Positions 45,050 to 53,553 of a stretch of DNA of 64,000 bases are shown here, piece by piece (the stretch's first letter is position 1; each line of letters starts with the position of its first letter). A program made the position numbers and the translations under genes. Under the pieces are notes generated by a model. The model did not search any database, was not told the DNA's origin, and saw only the letters and a list, made by a program, of their open reading frames with translations. Origin of the DNA: Aldehydirespirator sp965221605. Its GTDB lineage: Bacteria; Actinomycetota; Acidimicrobiia; Acidimicrobiales; Aldehydirespiratoraceae. The stretch covers positions 1 to 64,000 of the forward strand of contig CBDCSK010000006.1 of NCBI GenBank assembly GCA_965221605.1, in the 5' to 3' direction.

Positions 45050-45058
45050 CTGTATACC
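45050..45058 (-). promoter_or_regulatory. GGTATACA element at the fused-ETF start
   Basis: On the minus strand CGGTATACAGGGCGGC runs into ATG 45043, with seven bases between TATACA and the start codon. This is compatible with a leaderless start. Confidence 0.55.
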
Positions 45059-45120
45059 GTCTGAGCCGCCCAATCCTGCCACCGGGCAGGCAGGTAGGTC
45101 GACCGTCCCGCTCACTGCCT

Positions 45121-45220
45121 CCCGCTCTTGTTCGCTTCGCTCACGGGCCGCCCAGATCCAGGGAACAGCGCCCACGGCCTCGCCCGTATGGTCCAGATCC
45201 GCGGCCGCCCACTCGGCCTC
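45121..45220. repeat. intergenic repeat, copy A
   Basis: Three blocks are shared with 60772-60858 in the same order: 30 bp beginning CCCGCTCTTGTTCGCT with one mismatch (45121-45150), CCACGGCCTCGCCCGTATG exact (45172-45190) and CTCGGCCTC (45212-45220). It lies between the ETF and SDR genes. Confidence 0.7.
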
Positions 45221-45989
45221 AGTAGCCGATCACTGCGCCCCCGTCGACCCGCACCACCGAGCCGGTCACGAAGCTGGCCCGGGCGCTGCACAGGAACACG
45301 ATCACGTCGGCCAGCTCCGAGGCGTGCCCGAACCGGCCCATCGGGATGGACGCCCGATGACGGTCCCGCACCGCTTCCGGGGTGGTGCCCTCGGCCGCGG
45401 CACGGGCCGCCTGGGCCCGGGCAAGGGCACCGGTATCGAACTGGCCGGGGACCACCACGTTCACCAGCACCTCGGGGGCCAACTCGAGAGCCAGCGAGCG
45501 GGCAGCGGCGGCCACCCCGCTGCGGAACACCCCCGACAGGGCCAGCTCCGGTGAGGCCTCAACCACCGACCGGGCGGTGATGCAGACGAGGCGCCCGTCG
45601 CCGCTCGCACGCAGATGGGGAATGGCCGCCCGGGTCGCGGCCAGCGCGGGCCGCAGCATCCGCTCATAGGCGGCCACCTCGTCGTCGGCCGACACCTCGG
45701 TCATGCCGCCCGGCGTGCCGCCGGAGGTGTTGACCACGCAGATGTCGAGGCCGCCGAGGCCCGACGCAGCCTCCTCCACCATGCGGGCCGGCTCGCCCAC
45801 AACAGTCAGGTCGCCAGACACGGCAACGGCACCGGGCAGCGAGGCCGCGATCTCAGCCGCCAACTCCGCCCGCCGGCCCGAGATCGCCACCCGTGCACCC
45901 TCGGCCGTCAGCATCTCCGCGGTGGCCCGCCCCAGCCCCGCAGTCGAGCCGAACACCAGCGCCCTACGGCCCGCCAGACCCAGATCCAT
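45219..45989 (-). CDS. SDR-family protein lacking the classical Tyr-x3-Lys
   Basis: 256 residues from ATG 45989. The cofactor motif FGSTAGLG, GDLT and NTSGG are present, and the C-terminus TGSVVRVDGGAVIGY is typical of FabG-like SDRs. Where YxxxK is expected the sequence reads LSGVFRSG, so the usual catalytic Tyr-Lys pair is replaced. An SDR subgroup with an LSN-x3-R-type site has this form, so the enzyme may still be active by a different arrangement. Its stop lies in the intergenic repeat. Confidence 0.88.
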   Translation of the reverse strand: MDLGLAGRRALVFGSTAGLGRATAEMLTAEGARVAISGRRAELAAEIAASLPGAVAVSGDLTVVGEPARMVEEAASGLGGLDICVVNTSGGTPGGMTEVSADDEVAAYERMLRPALAATRAAIPHLRASGDGRLVCITARSVVEASPELALSGVFRSGVAAAARSLALELAPEVLVNVVVPGQFDTGALARAQAARAAAEGTTPEAVRDRHRASIPMGRFGHASELADVIVFLCSARASFVTGSVVRVDGGAVIGY

Positions 45990-46066
45990 GGGCCGGAGGG
46001 TAACGGCCCCAATCAACCCGGCCCGAGTCGGCGGGCGGCTGGGGAGCTATCCGACACCTCCACGAT

Positions 46067-46127
46067 CAACCCAAGGTTCTTTGGGTTGCCACCGTTTAAC
46101 CCAAAGAAATGTGCAGTTTCTTTGGGT
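46067..46127. repeat. two adjacent inverted repeats sharing an ACCCAAAG core
   Basis: The first is CAACCCAA/TTGGGTTG (46067-46074 and 46081-46088). The second is ACCCAAAGAAA/TTTCTTTGGGT, eleven perfect pairs around a seven-base loop (46099-46109 and 46117-46127). Four related half-sites lie within 61 bp in the gap between the divergent SDR and RidA genes. They may be operators for a dimeric regulator. No T-run follows, so a terminator is less likely. Confidence 0.75.
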
Positions 46128-46177
46128 CAGATGACGAGCGCCGAGTCGGCGGGTTACGGGATGGGGGCTGTAGGGTC

Positions 46178-46187
46178 GGTATACAGG
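46178..46187 (+). promoter_or_regulatory. GGTATACA element upstream of ridA
   Basis: TCGGTATACAGG with TATACA at 46180-46185 lies 31 nt before ATG 46217. The leader contains GGGAGGA. Confidence 0.5.
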
Positions 46188-46216
46188 ATTCGCAGCGGTT
46201 CACGGGAGGATCCGAC

Positions 46217-46684
46217 ATGTCCTACGAGCAGGCGGCCAGGGACGCCGGCGTCGACCTCGACATGACCCTGCTCAGAGCAGGCAACTTCGACACGGTGGCC
46301 CAGGTCCACGACGTGCTGTTCGTGTCGGGCTCCATCGCGCTCGCTCCCGGCGGGGGCGGCATCGACTACGTGGGCCGCCTCGGGGGCGACATGGACATCG
46401 AGACCGGCCAGGCCAGCGCACGGGGCGCGGCCGAGGCCATCCTGGCGTCCGTGCACCAGCATCTGGGCAGCCTCGACGAGGTGCTGCGGGTGGTGCGCCT
46501 CACCGGCTACGTGGCCAGCGACCCGGGCTTCAACGCTCAGCCAGCGGTCATCAACGGGGCCAGCGACCTGATGATCGAGGTGTTCGGCGACGCCGGGCGC
46601 CATGCCCGCTCCGCCATCGGCGTGGCCGAACTGCCCCTCGGCGCCTCGGTCGAGGTCGAGGCCATCTTCCAGATCAAGCACTGA
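46217..46684 (+). CDS. ridA: RidA family protein
   Basis: 155 residues from ATG 46217, with GGGAGGA upstream. LFVSGSIALAPGGG, ETGQASARGAAEAILASVHQHLG and VVRLTGYVASDPGFNAQPAVINGASDL follow the YjgF/RidA trimer fold. The catalytic arginine of deaminating RidA (usually in an A-R-x2-V context) may be the R of HARSAIGVAELPLG. It would hydrolyse reactive enamine or imine intermediates. It heads a three-gene cluster with an HbpS-like protein and an ABM protein. Confidence 0.9.
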   Translation: MSYEQAARDAGVDLDMTLLRAGNFDTVAQVHDVLFVSGSIALAPGGGGIDYVGRLGGDMDIETGQASARGAAEAILASVHQHLGSLDEVLRVVRLTGYVASDPGFNAQPAVINGASDLMIEVFGDAGRHARSAIGVAELPLGASVEVEAIFQIKH

Positions 46685-46748
46685 CCCGTCTGTCCACCGG
46701 TCCTACCGGACCCACGATCAACCCCCCAACCAACCCCAGGAGCAATCC

Positions 46749-47177
46749 ATGAACACCATGAACGTCGAGACCCTCACCCTCGAGGGAGCCAAGCTCGCCG
46801 CCGACGTGGCCCTGTCAACCGCCGACGACGAAGGCCTGGCCGTGTGCGTGGCCGTGGTGAACGGCACCGGCAACCTGGTGCTGGTGCACCGTATGGACAA
46901 CGTGGTGGAGATCGCCCTCGAGAACGCCATCGCCAAGGCCGTGGCCGCGCTGACGTTCAAGCGCGACACCGGGACGCTGTCGGACTACTTCCAGACGGAC
47001 AACTCGCTCGGCCCGCCCATGACGGCACGCCACCACATCCTGGCCGTGGAGGGCGGCGAGCCGCTGACGACCTCGGGCGGCACCGTCGTGGGTGCGTTGG
47101 GCATCTCCGGCGCCAAGCACGCCGAGGACGTGGTGTGCTCCAAGGCCGCGGCCGAGGCCTTCACCGCAGCCACCTAG
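46749..47177 (+). CDS. GlcG/HbpS-like (DUF336) protein
   Basis: 142 residues from ATG 46749 (CAGGAGCAATCC). The pattern AKLAADVALSTADDEGLAVCVAVVNGTGNLVLVHRMDN and PLTTSGGTVVGALGISGAKHAEDV matches the DUF336 family, which includes heme-binding HbpS and glycolate-cluster GlcG. No signal peptide, so cytoplasmic. Heme or cofactor binding cannot be confirmed. It is followed by TAGAGGCCGAGCGAG, a tail seen after other genes. Confidence 0.9.
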   Translation: MNTMNVETLTLEGAKLAADVALSTADDEGLAVCVAVVNGTGNLVLVHRMDNVVEIALENAIAKAVAALTFKRDTGTLSDYFQTDNSLGPPMTARHHILAVEGGEPLTTSGGTVVGALGISGAKHAEDVVCSKAAAEAFTAAT

Positions 47178-47204
47178 AGGCCGAGCGAGCAAGGAGGGGT
47201 TCCG

Positions 47205-47573
47205 ATGGCAGAAGACCATCACGACCACGACCACGGCGAGCACGCCAACCCGATCCTCAAGGACCTGCCCGAGGGGTCGTTCGCCTTCCACTACACGCTG
47301 CAGGCCAAGCCGGGCCGGGCCCAGGACTTCATCGACTCCTTCGAGGCCTGGGACCACAGCGACCAGAACATCGTCCACACCACGCCGGGCATCGTGCACG
47401 AGGGCGTGCTGTACCAGAGCGAGGACGACCCCGAGCGGTTCTACCTCATCGGCACCTGGAACAACCGCGAGAACCACCGCAACGTGGTGGCCCGGCTCAT
47501 CGAGCAGCGCCCAGAGTGGATGGACATGCTCACCGAGGACATAGTCCCCGAGTACTGCGCCATCATCGGCTGA
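47205..47573 (+). CDS. antibiotic-biosynthesis-monooxygenase-like (ABM) protein with His-rich N-terminus
   Basis: 122 residues. The N-terminal 14 residues are His/Asp/Glu-rich (EDHHDHDHGEHANP) and could bind metal. The rest (FAFHYTLQAKPGRAQDFIDSF, FYLIGTWNNRENHRNVVARLIE) has the ferredoxin-like alpha-beta barrel of ABM proteins. It is third in the RidA/HbpS cluster, and function is unknown. Confidence 0.8.
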   Translation: MAEDHHDHDHGEHANPILKDLPEGSFAFHYTLQAKPGRAQDFIDSFEAWDHSDQNIVHTTPGIVHEGVLYQSEDDPERFYLIGTWNNRENHRNVVARLIEQRPEWMDMLTEDIVPEYCAIIG

Positions 47574-47709
47574 GAACAGAACTCCGGCCGCCCGGTCGCC
47601 GCTCAACCGACCTGTCGCCACTGACCGCCGCTGCGGCCACAAGGCAGCGATCCGGGGGACCCCACGGAGGGAGGTCACCCTCGAGCTCCACGCGTAGCAC
47701 CATGCGCTA

Positions 47710-47728
47710 CACTCATGGCTCATGAGTG
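47710..47728. promoter_or_regulatory. perfect inverted repeat over the antitoxin start, likely toxin-antitoxin operator
   Basis: CACTCATG-GCT-CATGAGTG has two eight-base arms and a three-base spacer. It begins just after TACAC of the putative -10 box TACACT (47708-47713) and includes the ATG at 47722. Antitoxin binding here would block both promoter and start codon. This matches autoregulated toxin-antitoxin operons. Confidence 0.7.
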
Positions 47729-47976
47729 CTGAGATCAGCCAGCGAGAACTTCGAAACGACAGCGGGCGCATCATGCGCGCCCTCATCGAAGGTGAGACCT
47801 TCATCGTCACTCGCAACGGGGAGCCGATCGGCGAACTCACCCCGCTCCGCCGCCACCGATTCGTACGGTCCGAAGCCGCCATCGAACTCTTCCGAACCGC
47901 ACAACCCGTCGACTTCGACCGACTCCGCCGCGACCTCGACCGAGTCGCCGACCAGACGATCACCCCCAGTGTCTAG
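47722..47976 (+). CDS. Phd/YefM-type antitoxin
   Basis: 84 residues. ISQRELRNDSGRIMRALIEGETFIVTRNGEPIGELTPL is the DNA-binding Phd/YefM domain. The C-terminal part (PVDFDRLRRDLDRVADQ) would clamp the toxin. It overlaps the toxin gene by 8 nt. The start codon lies inside an inverted repeat that probably serves as its operator. The partner is a PIN toxin rather than RelE or Doc, a frequent combination. Confidence 0.92.
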   Translation: MSAEISQRELRNDSGRIMRALIEGETFIVTRNGEPIGELTPLRRHRFVRSEAAIELFRTAQPVDFDRLRRDLDRVADQTITPSV

Positions 47977-48382
47977 CGACGACCGGGCCGAACGCGGCCT
48001 GCTGGACACCTCGGTCATCATCGACCTCGAAACCATTCCCGCCGCCTCCCTTCCCATCGAGGTGGCCATCAGCACCATCACACTCGCGGAACTTGCCGCA
48101 GGCCCCCACGCAACCGACGACCCGACCGAGCGCAGCCGCCGCCAAGATCGACTCCAACGAACCGAAGCCGCCTTCGACCCCCTCCCCTTCGACGCCGAGG
48201 CCGCCCGCGCCTACGGCCTCGTCTTCTCTGCAGTCGTCCACGCCGGACGCAAGCCCCGCGGCGCACGAGCAGTCGACCTGCTCATCGCCGCCACCGCCGT
48301 CGCCGCGAGCCTCCCGCTCTACACACGCAACCCCGACGACCTCCAGTCCCTCGACGACCTCCTCGAAGTCATCTCAGTCTGA
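47969..48382 (+). CDS. vapC: PIN-domain ribonuclease toxin (VapC-like)
   Basis: 137 residues from GTG 47969, overlapping the antitoxin end. GLLDTSVIIDLE holds the first acidic residue, ISTITLAELAAG the second, and RAVDLLIAATAVAASLPLYTRNPDDL the third and fourth positions of the PIN site. It should cleave RNA (often tRNA) when free of the antitoxin. The gene is intact. Confidence 0.93.
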   Translation: MSSDDRAERGLLDTSVIIDLETIPAASLPIEVAISTITLAELAAGPHATDDPTERSRRQDRLQRTEAAFDPLPFDAEAARAYGLVFSAVVHAGRKPRGARAVDLLIAATAVAASLPLYTRNPDDLQSLDDLLEVISV

Positions 48383-48476
48383 CGCAGCGTGGACCGACGG
48401 GTGGGTCGAAGCGTGCGGCCCAAGAAGGCTGCCCGACCCGAAGTCCGTCGGCACCCCCGGAGTAGCCTTGAGCACA

Positions 48477-48665
48477 ATGTCACTGCGCGAGACGATCGAG
48501 AGGATTCGCTCGAACCCCGTTCCACCGAACGAGGAAACGGCGAAGGTCCAAGTCTTGGTACCGATCCTGCGTGATCTCGGCTGGGATCCGTTCGGGCCGG
48601 AGGTTCTCTGGCTGGAAGCGTTCGGGCATAACGAATCCGACCTCGAGTACTTGTACGAAGGCTGA
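48477..48665 (+). pseudogene. truncated type I restriction-like N-terminal fragment
   Basis: 62 residues from ATG 48477. SLRETIERIRSNPVPPNEET and VQVLVPILRDLGWDPFGPEV are the start of an HsdR_N-type endonuclease domain. The catalytic core that normally follows (V-D-x-A, E-x-K) is absent. A stop follows a short unrelated end. It looks like the 5' remnant of a restriction gene, next to a toxin-antitoxin pair. Confidence 0.75.
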
Positions 48666-48671
48666 GCCGTA

Positions 48672-51600
48672 GTGTCGGTTGACCCGCCGGAGATGTCGAC
48701 GCTCCAGGATTTCGATCTTGATCAGAAGTTCACGCTGGAACGGGGGCCGGTGCTGGTCACCGGGATCCAGGCGCTGGTGCGGCTTCCCATCGACCAGCAC
48801 CGGGCCGACGCGGCCCGGGGCCTGCGCACGGCCACCTTCATCTCGGGCTACCAGGGGTCGCCGCTGGGCACCGTCGACCTCACCATCGAGCGCAACATGG
48901 ACCTGCTGACGGCCCACGACGTGGTGTGGGTACCGGGCGTGAACGAGGAGCTGGCCGCCACCGCGGTGTGGGGCAGCCAGGAGCCGCTGCTCGGCCCGCT
49001 GGCCCGCCACGACGGCGTGGTGGGCATGTGGTACGGCAAGGGCCCGGGCGTCGACCGCTGCGGCGACGTGTTCAAACACGCCAACTTCAAGGGCACCGCC
49101 CCCAACGGCGGTGTGCTGGCGCTGGCCGGCGACGACCCGATGGCCAAGTCGTCGACGCTGCCGACCCAGGTGGAGCCTGCCTTCTACGACGCCCAGATCC
49201 CCATCCTGTACCCCGGCACGATGCAGGAGGTCATCGATCTCGGGCTGCACGGCATCGCTCTGTCGAGGTACTCCGGGCTGTGGACCGCGTTCAAGATCGT
49301 CACCACCGTCGCCGACGGGTTCGGCGTCGCCGAGGTAGCGCCCGACCGGGTGGTTCCCGTCGACCCCGGATTGGAGATCGACGGCATGCCGTGGCGCCAT
49401 GTGCAGCGGCCCGGCCTGGTGACGCCCCTGAGCCTGGAGCAGGAGAAGGACATCGCCTACGGGCGGCTCGAAGCGGCCATCGCCTATGCCGCGGCCAACG
49501 GCCTCAACGAGATCAGCGGGTCGACCGGGGCTGCCCGGCTGGGAATCGCGGCCGCGGGCCGCACATTCGAAGAACTGCGCCAGGCCCTCAGCGATCTCGG
49601 CCTCGACGACGAGGCTCTGCGCCACTTCGGGATCCGGCTGCTGCGGTTGGGGATGGTCTGGCCGGTGGAGCCCGAGATCGTGCGACGCTTCGCCCGGGGG
49701 CTCGACGAGATCCTGGTGCTGGACGAGAAGCGGGCCTTCATCGAACTCTTCGTGCGCGACATCCTCTACGGCCGGGCCGGCGCGCCCCGGGTGGTGGGCA
49801 AGACCGACGAGCGGGGCCGCCGGCTGGTGCCCGCCGACGGTGAACTGGGCGCCGACCGGATCGCGGTCGTCGTGGCTGAACGGCTCCGCTCCGGAGTACT
49901 GGGGGGCGAGGTGGGAGCCCTGCCGGTGGCGGTCGAGGCCCGCCTGGCCCTGATCGAGGCTGCCGCCAGGGCCGGTGAGGCCGAGGTGGCCCGGACCCCG
50001 TACTGGTGCAGCGGATGTCCCCACAACCGCTCGACCGTGGCACCCGAGGGCTCGTTCGTGGGTGCGGGGGTGGGCTGCCACGCCATGGCCCTGTGGATCG
50101 ACGACCGGGCCCAGATCGTTCACCAGATGGGCGGCGAGGGCGCCACCTGGATCGGCCGGGCCCCGTTCACCGAGCGGCCCCACATCTTCCAGAACGTCGG
50201 CGACGGACCGTTCTTCCACTCCGCCAGGCCTGGCGGTGCGGGCCGCGGTGGCCGCCGGCGTCGACATCACCTACAAGATCCTCTACAACGGCGCGGTCGC
50301 CATGACCGGGGGACAGGACGTGGCCGGCGCCATCGGCGTGGCCGAGCTGACCCAGGCGATGGCCGCCGAGGGCGTGACTCGCGTCATCGTGTGCAGCGAC
50401 GACCCCGACCGCCACACAAGCGGCGCCCCGCTGGCCGAGGGCACCGACGTCTGGGGGCGGGACCGCCTCGACGAGGCCCAGCTCGCCCTGCGGGACACGC
50501 CCGGCGTGACGGTGCTGGTCTATGACCAGCAGTGCGCGGCCGAGAAGCGCCGGGAGCGCAAGCGAGGCCTGCGCCCCACCCCGACCAAGCGCATCTTCAT
50601 CAACGAGGCCGTGTGCGAGGGATGCGGCGACTGCGGAGCCAAGAGCCACTGCCTGTCGGTGCAGCCGGTCGACACCGAGCTGGGAACCAAGACCCGCATA
50701 CACCAGTCGTCCTGCAACTTCGACTACACGTGCATCGAGGGCGACTGCCCGTCGTTCATCCGGGTCAAGACCCGGCCCGGCACGAGCAGAGCCGGCGCGG
50801 CGGTAGCCGCCAGCGGGGGGCGAGCCGCGCCGAGCGCGCCCCCCCGCCGACATCGCCGAGCCCGACCGGCCCGTGCCCGGTCCCGACGGGTATGCGGTGT
50901 TCATGGCGGGCGGTGGGCGGCACCGGGGTGGTCACGGTCAGCCAGGTGCTGGCCACCGCAGCACTGCTCGACGGCCTGGGTGTGATCGGCCTGGACCAGA
51001 CCGGGCTCAGCCAGAAGGGCGGGCCGGTCGTCTCGCACCTGCGCTTCTTCGACGGCGAGGCCACCGGCGCGAACCTCATCGGAGCGGGCGGCACCGACTG
51101 CTACCTGGGCCTGGACCTGCTGGTGGCAGCCGACCCCAAGAACCTGGCCAAGGCCGGCAGCGATCGCACACTGGCCGTGGTGTCGACCAGCAAACTGCCC
51201 ACCGGCGACATGGTCGCCCATACCGAAGAGGCCTATCCCGACATCGATCAGATGCTGTCGACCATCGACGGCGCCACCCGGGCCGGCGCCGGCGTCCGTC
51301 TCGACGCCGACCGCATGGCCGACGCCCTGCTGGGACCGGCCATGCCCGCCAATGTGCTGGTGCTGGGGGCCGCGTACCAGGCCGGTGGGATTCCGGTGGC
51401 GGCCGCCTCCATCGAGCGGGCCATCGAGCTCAACGGGGTGGCGGTCGCGGCCAACATCGCCGCCTTCCGGTGGGGGTCGGGTGTACGTGCGCGACGGCAT
51501 CGACGGGCTGGTCAGCCTGGCCGGGGGTGGGCGCCGCGGCCGTTCCGGCCGAGACCGAGACGGCCGCCGACGGCCTGGGGCTGGACTCCGTCGGAGCCAG

Positions 51601-52321
51601 GGACAAGGCAGCCGCCCGGTCAATGGTGGAGCGCTCGGGCCTGGCCGCGATCGGCGGCGACGGCGGCACGGCCCTGGTGGACACCGTGGAGCGACGGGCC
51701 GCCGACCTGGTCGACTTCCAGTCGCGGCAGTTGGCGTCGCAGTACATCGACTTCGTGGACGCGGCATCGGCCCGAGAGCGCGAGGTGATGGGAGACCGGA
51801 CCGAGCTGGCCGAAGCGGTGGCCCAATATCTGTACAAGCTGACGGCCTACAAGGACGAGTACGAGGTGGCCCGTCTGCACCTGCGGCCCGGTGTGGGCGA
51901 CGCCATGCGGGGCGCGGTGGGCGACTTCTCCGGCTATCGCATCCTGCTGCACCCTCCGGTGCTGCGGGCCATGGGGCTGAAGCGCAAGATCTCGCTGGGA
52001 CCGTTCCAGCAGCCGGCGCTCGCAGTGTTGAAGGGGCTGCGCCGGCTGCGGGGCACTCCCTTCGACGTGTTCGGCTACGCCGGGGTCCGCCAGGTCGAGC
52101 GGCAGCTGATCGCAGAGTACCGGGCGCTCATGGAGGCCGAGCTGGACGCCCTGACCCCGCACACCTACGACAGGGCGCTGAAGCTGGCCCGGCTCCCCGA
52201 CATGATCAGGGGTTACGAGGACGTCAAGCTGGCCAACGTGGACCGCTTCCGGGAGCAGGTGCGAGCCATCCTCAGCGGAGACACCCAGCCGGTGGCGCTC
52301 ACTGCCAAACCGGCCGGCTAA
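48672..52321 (+). pseudogene. indolepyruvate:ferredoxin oxidoreductase-type fusion, interrupted by five one-base insertions
   Basis: From GTG 48672 (or ATG 48693) the product matches the large fused 2-oxoacid:ferredoxin oxidoreductases. In order: pyrimidine-binding domain (ISGYQGSPLGTVDLTIERN), TPP domain (YWCSGCPHNRSTVAPEGSF, VHQMGGEGATWIGRAPF), Fe-S cysteines (EAVCEGCGDCGAKSHC ... CIEGDC), gamma domain (VGGTGVVTVSQVLA, GLSQKGGPVVSHLR) and a C-terminal DUF6537-like part (LASQYIDFVDAASAREREV). Frameshifts occur near 50226, 50842, 50911, 51474 and 51525, each one extra base, four of them within G or C runs. Deleting exactly five bases gives one frame of 1214 residues, the family's usual size. 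It would oxidise aryl or branched 2-oxoacids to acyl-CoA. It is either decayed or mis-sequenced. Confidence 0.85.
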
Positions 52322-52335
52322 CAGCGATCACCGAC

Positions 52336-53553
52336 ATGGCCGACGCTGAAGCGGCGCCCGGGCCGGGCCCCGGCGCGGCGCCCGTCCAGGCGGTGGCGGC
52401 CTCGGTGGCCTGCGTCACCGCCAGCGTGATGCCCGGCTTCCTGGCCGGCGCGCTCGGCAGCGACATCAAGGCCGAGTTCGGCATCGGTGACACCGGGCTC
52501 GGTGTGGCGCTGGCACTCACCTACATCGTCGCGGCGGTGGCCATCCTCCACGCCGGCGAGCTCTCCGACCGGATCGGCTCCCGCCGCAGCCTGCTGATCT
52601 CGATGGTGGTCACGATGGCCGGCTACCTGGTGGTGGCCTTCGTGGCCCGATCGTTCGCGACGCTGCTGGTGGGGCTGACGGTGGCCGGGGCGGGACTGAC
52701 GCTGGCCGGACCGGCCGCCAAGGTGCTGGTAGCCGACCATGTGTCGCCGCAGCGTCAAGGCCTGGCCTTCGGGGTGCACATGTCGGCGATCCCGCTGGGG
52801 CCCCTGCTGGCCGGGCTCACGGTTCCGGTAGTGGGCGGCACCGACGGATGGCGATGGCCGTTCCTCGGCGGAGCCGTCCTGGCCGGGATCGGGATACTGC
52901 TGGTGCCACGCGAGCGCTCGACGGCGACAGCGGCGACCCGGACCGCCAAGGATCCGGCCGCGGGCCGCTTCGCGCACGTGAGGGTGGGACCCCTGTTCGT
53001 GTTCGCGGCGGCCGCCATGCTGGCCTCCTGCTCGGTCGTGGCCGCGGCCGCGTTCTTCGTGGTCAACAGCGAGAACGCAGGGATCTCCGAGAGCACCGCC
53101 GGACTGCTGCTCTCAGTCGCCAGCGCCGGAGTGATGACGGTGCGCATCGCGCTGGGCGCCCTTGCCGACCGTGTCCGGACGGGCGCGGTCAGCACGGTCG
53201 CGGTGCTGCTGACGGCCAGCGCGGCCGGTTACGCGCTGATGGCCGCCAACACGCCGTGGCTCTACGCGCTCGGCGGGCAGGTAGCCATCATCCTGGGGTG
53301 GTCGTGGCCGGGGCTGATGGTGCTGGCGCTCGTGCGGATATACCCCGAAGCACCCGGGCTGGCCTCCTCGTTCGTCATCGGGGGCCTCAACCTGGGTGCG
53401 GTGGTCGGGCCGGTGGCCTTCGGGGCGATCAGCGACGCGGCGTCGTCGACGGTCGCGCTGGCGGTGGCCGCGGCCTGGGTCCTGGGAGCAGTCGTGCTCA
53501 GTCTGGCGAGCCGGCTCCGTCTCGACAGCAGCCGATCCCCGTCACCGGTCTAG
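52336..53553 (+). CDS. MFS transporter
   Basis: 405 residues from ATG 52336 with about 12 membrane segments. The motif A loop GELSDRIGSRRSLL and the second-half GALADRVRTGAVST are present, as is GGLNLGAVVGPVAFGAISD near the end. It is related in plan to the tandem carriers at 34.6-37 kb but clearly more distant. It overlaps the convergent Rieske gene by 12 nt. The substrate is unknown. Confidence 0.9.
   Translation: MADAEAAPGPGPGAAPVQAVAASVACVTASVMPGFLAGALGSDIKAEFGIGDTGLGVALALTYIVAAVAILHAGELSDRIGSRRSLLISMVVTMAGYLVVAFVARSFATLLVGLTVAGAGLTLAGPAAKVLVADHVSPQRQGLAFGVHMSAIPLGPLLAGLTVPVVGGTDGWRWPFLGGAVLAGIGILLVPRERSTATAATRTAKDPAAGRFAHVRVGPLFVFAAAAMLASCSVVAAAAFFVVNSENAGISESTAGLLLSVASAGVMTVRIALGALADRVRTGAVSTVAVLLTASAAGYALMAANTPWLYALGGQVAIILGWSWPGLMVLALVRIYPEAPGLASSFVIGGLNLGAVVGPVAFGAISDAASSTVALAVAAAWVLGAVVLSLASRLRLDSSRSPSPV

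Noticed and set aside
46099..46127. Rho-independent terminator at the ACCCAAAGAAA inverted repeat
   Set aside because: No T-run follows on either strand, and both flanking genes point away from it.
50217..51530. Programmed ribosomal frameshifting in the oxidoreductase gene
   Set aside because: Five shifts of the same sign within 1.3 kb, without slippery heptamer plus structure, are not plausible as programmed events.
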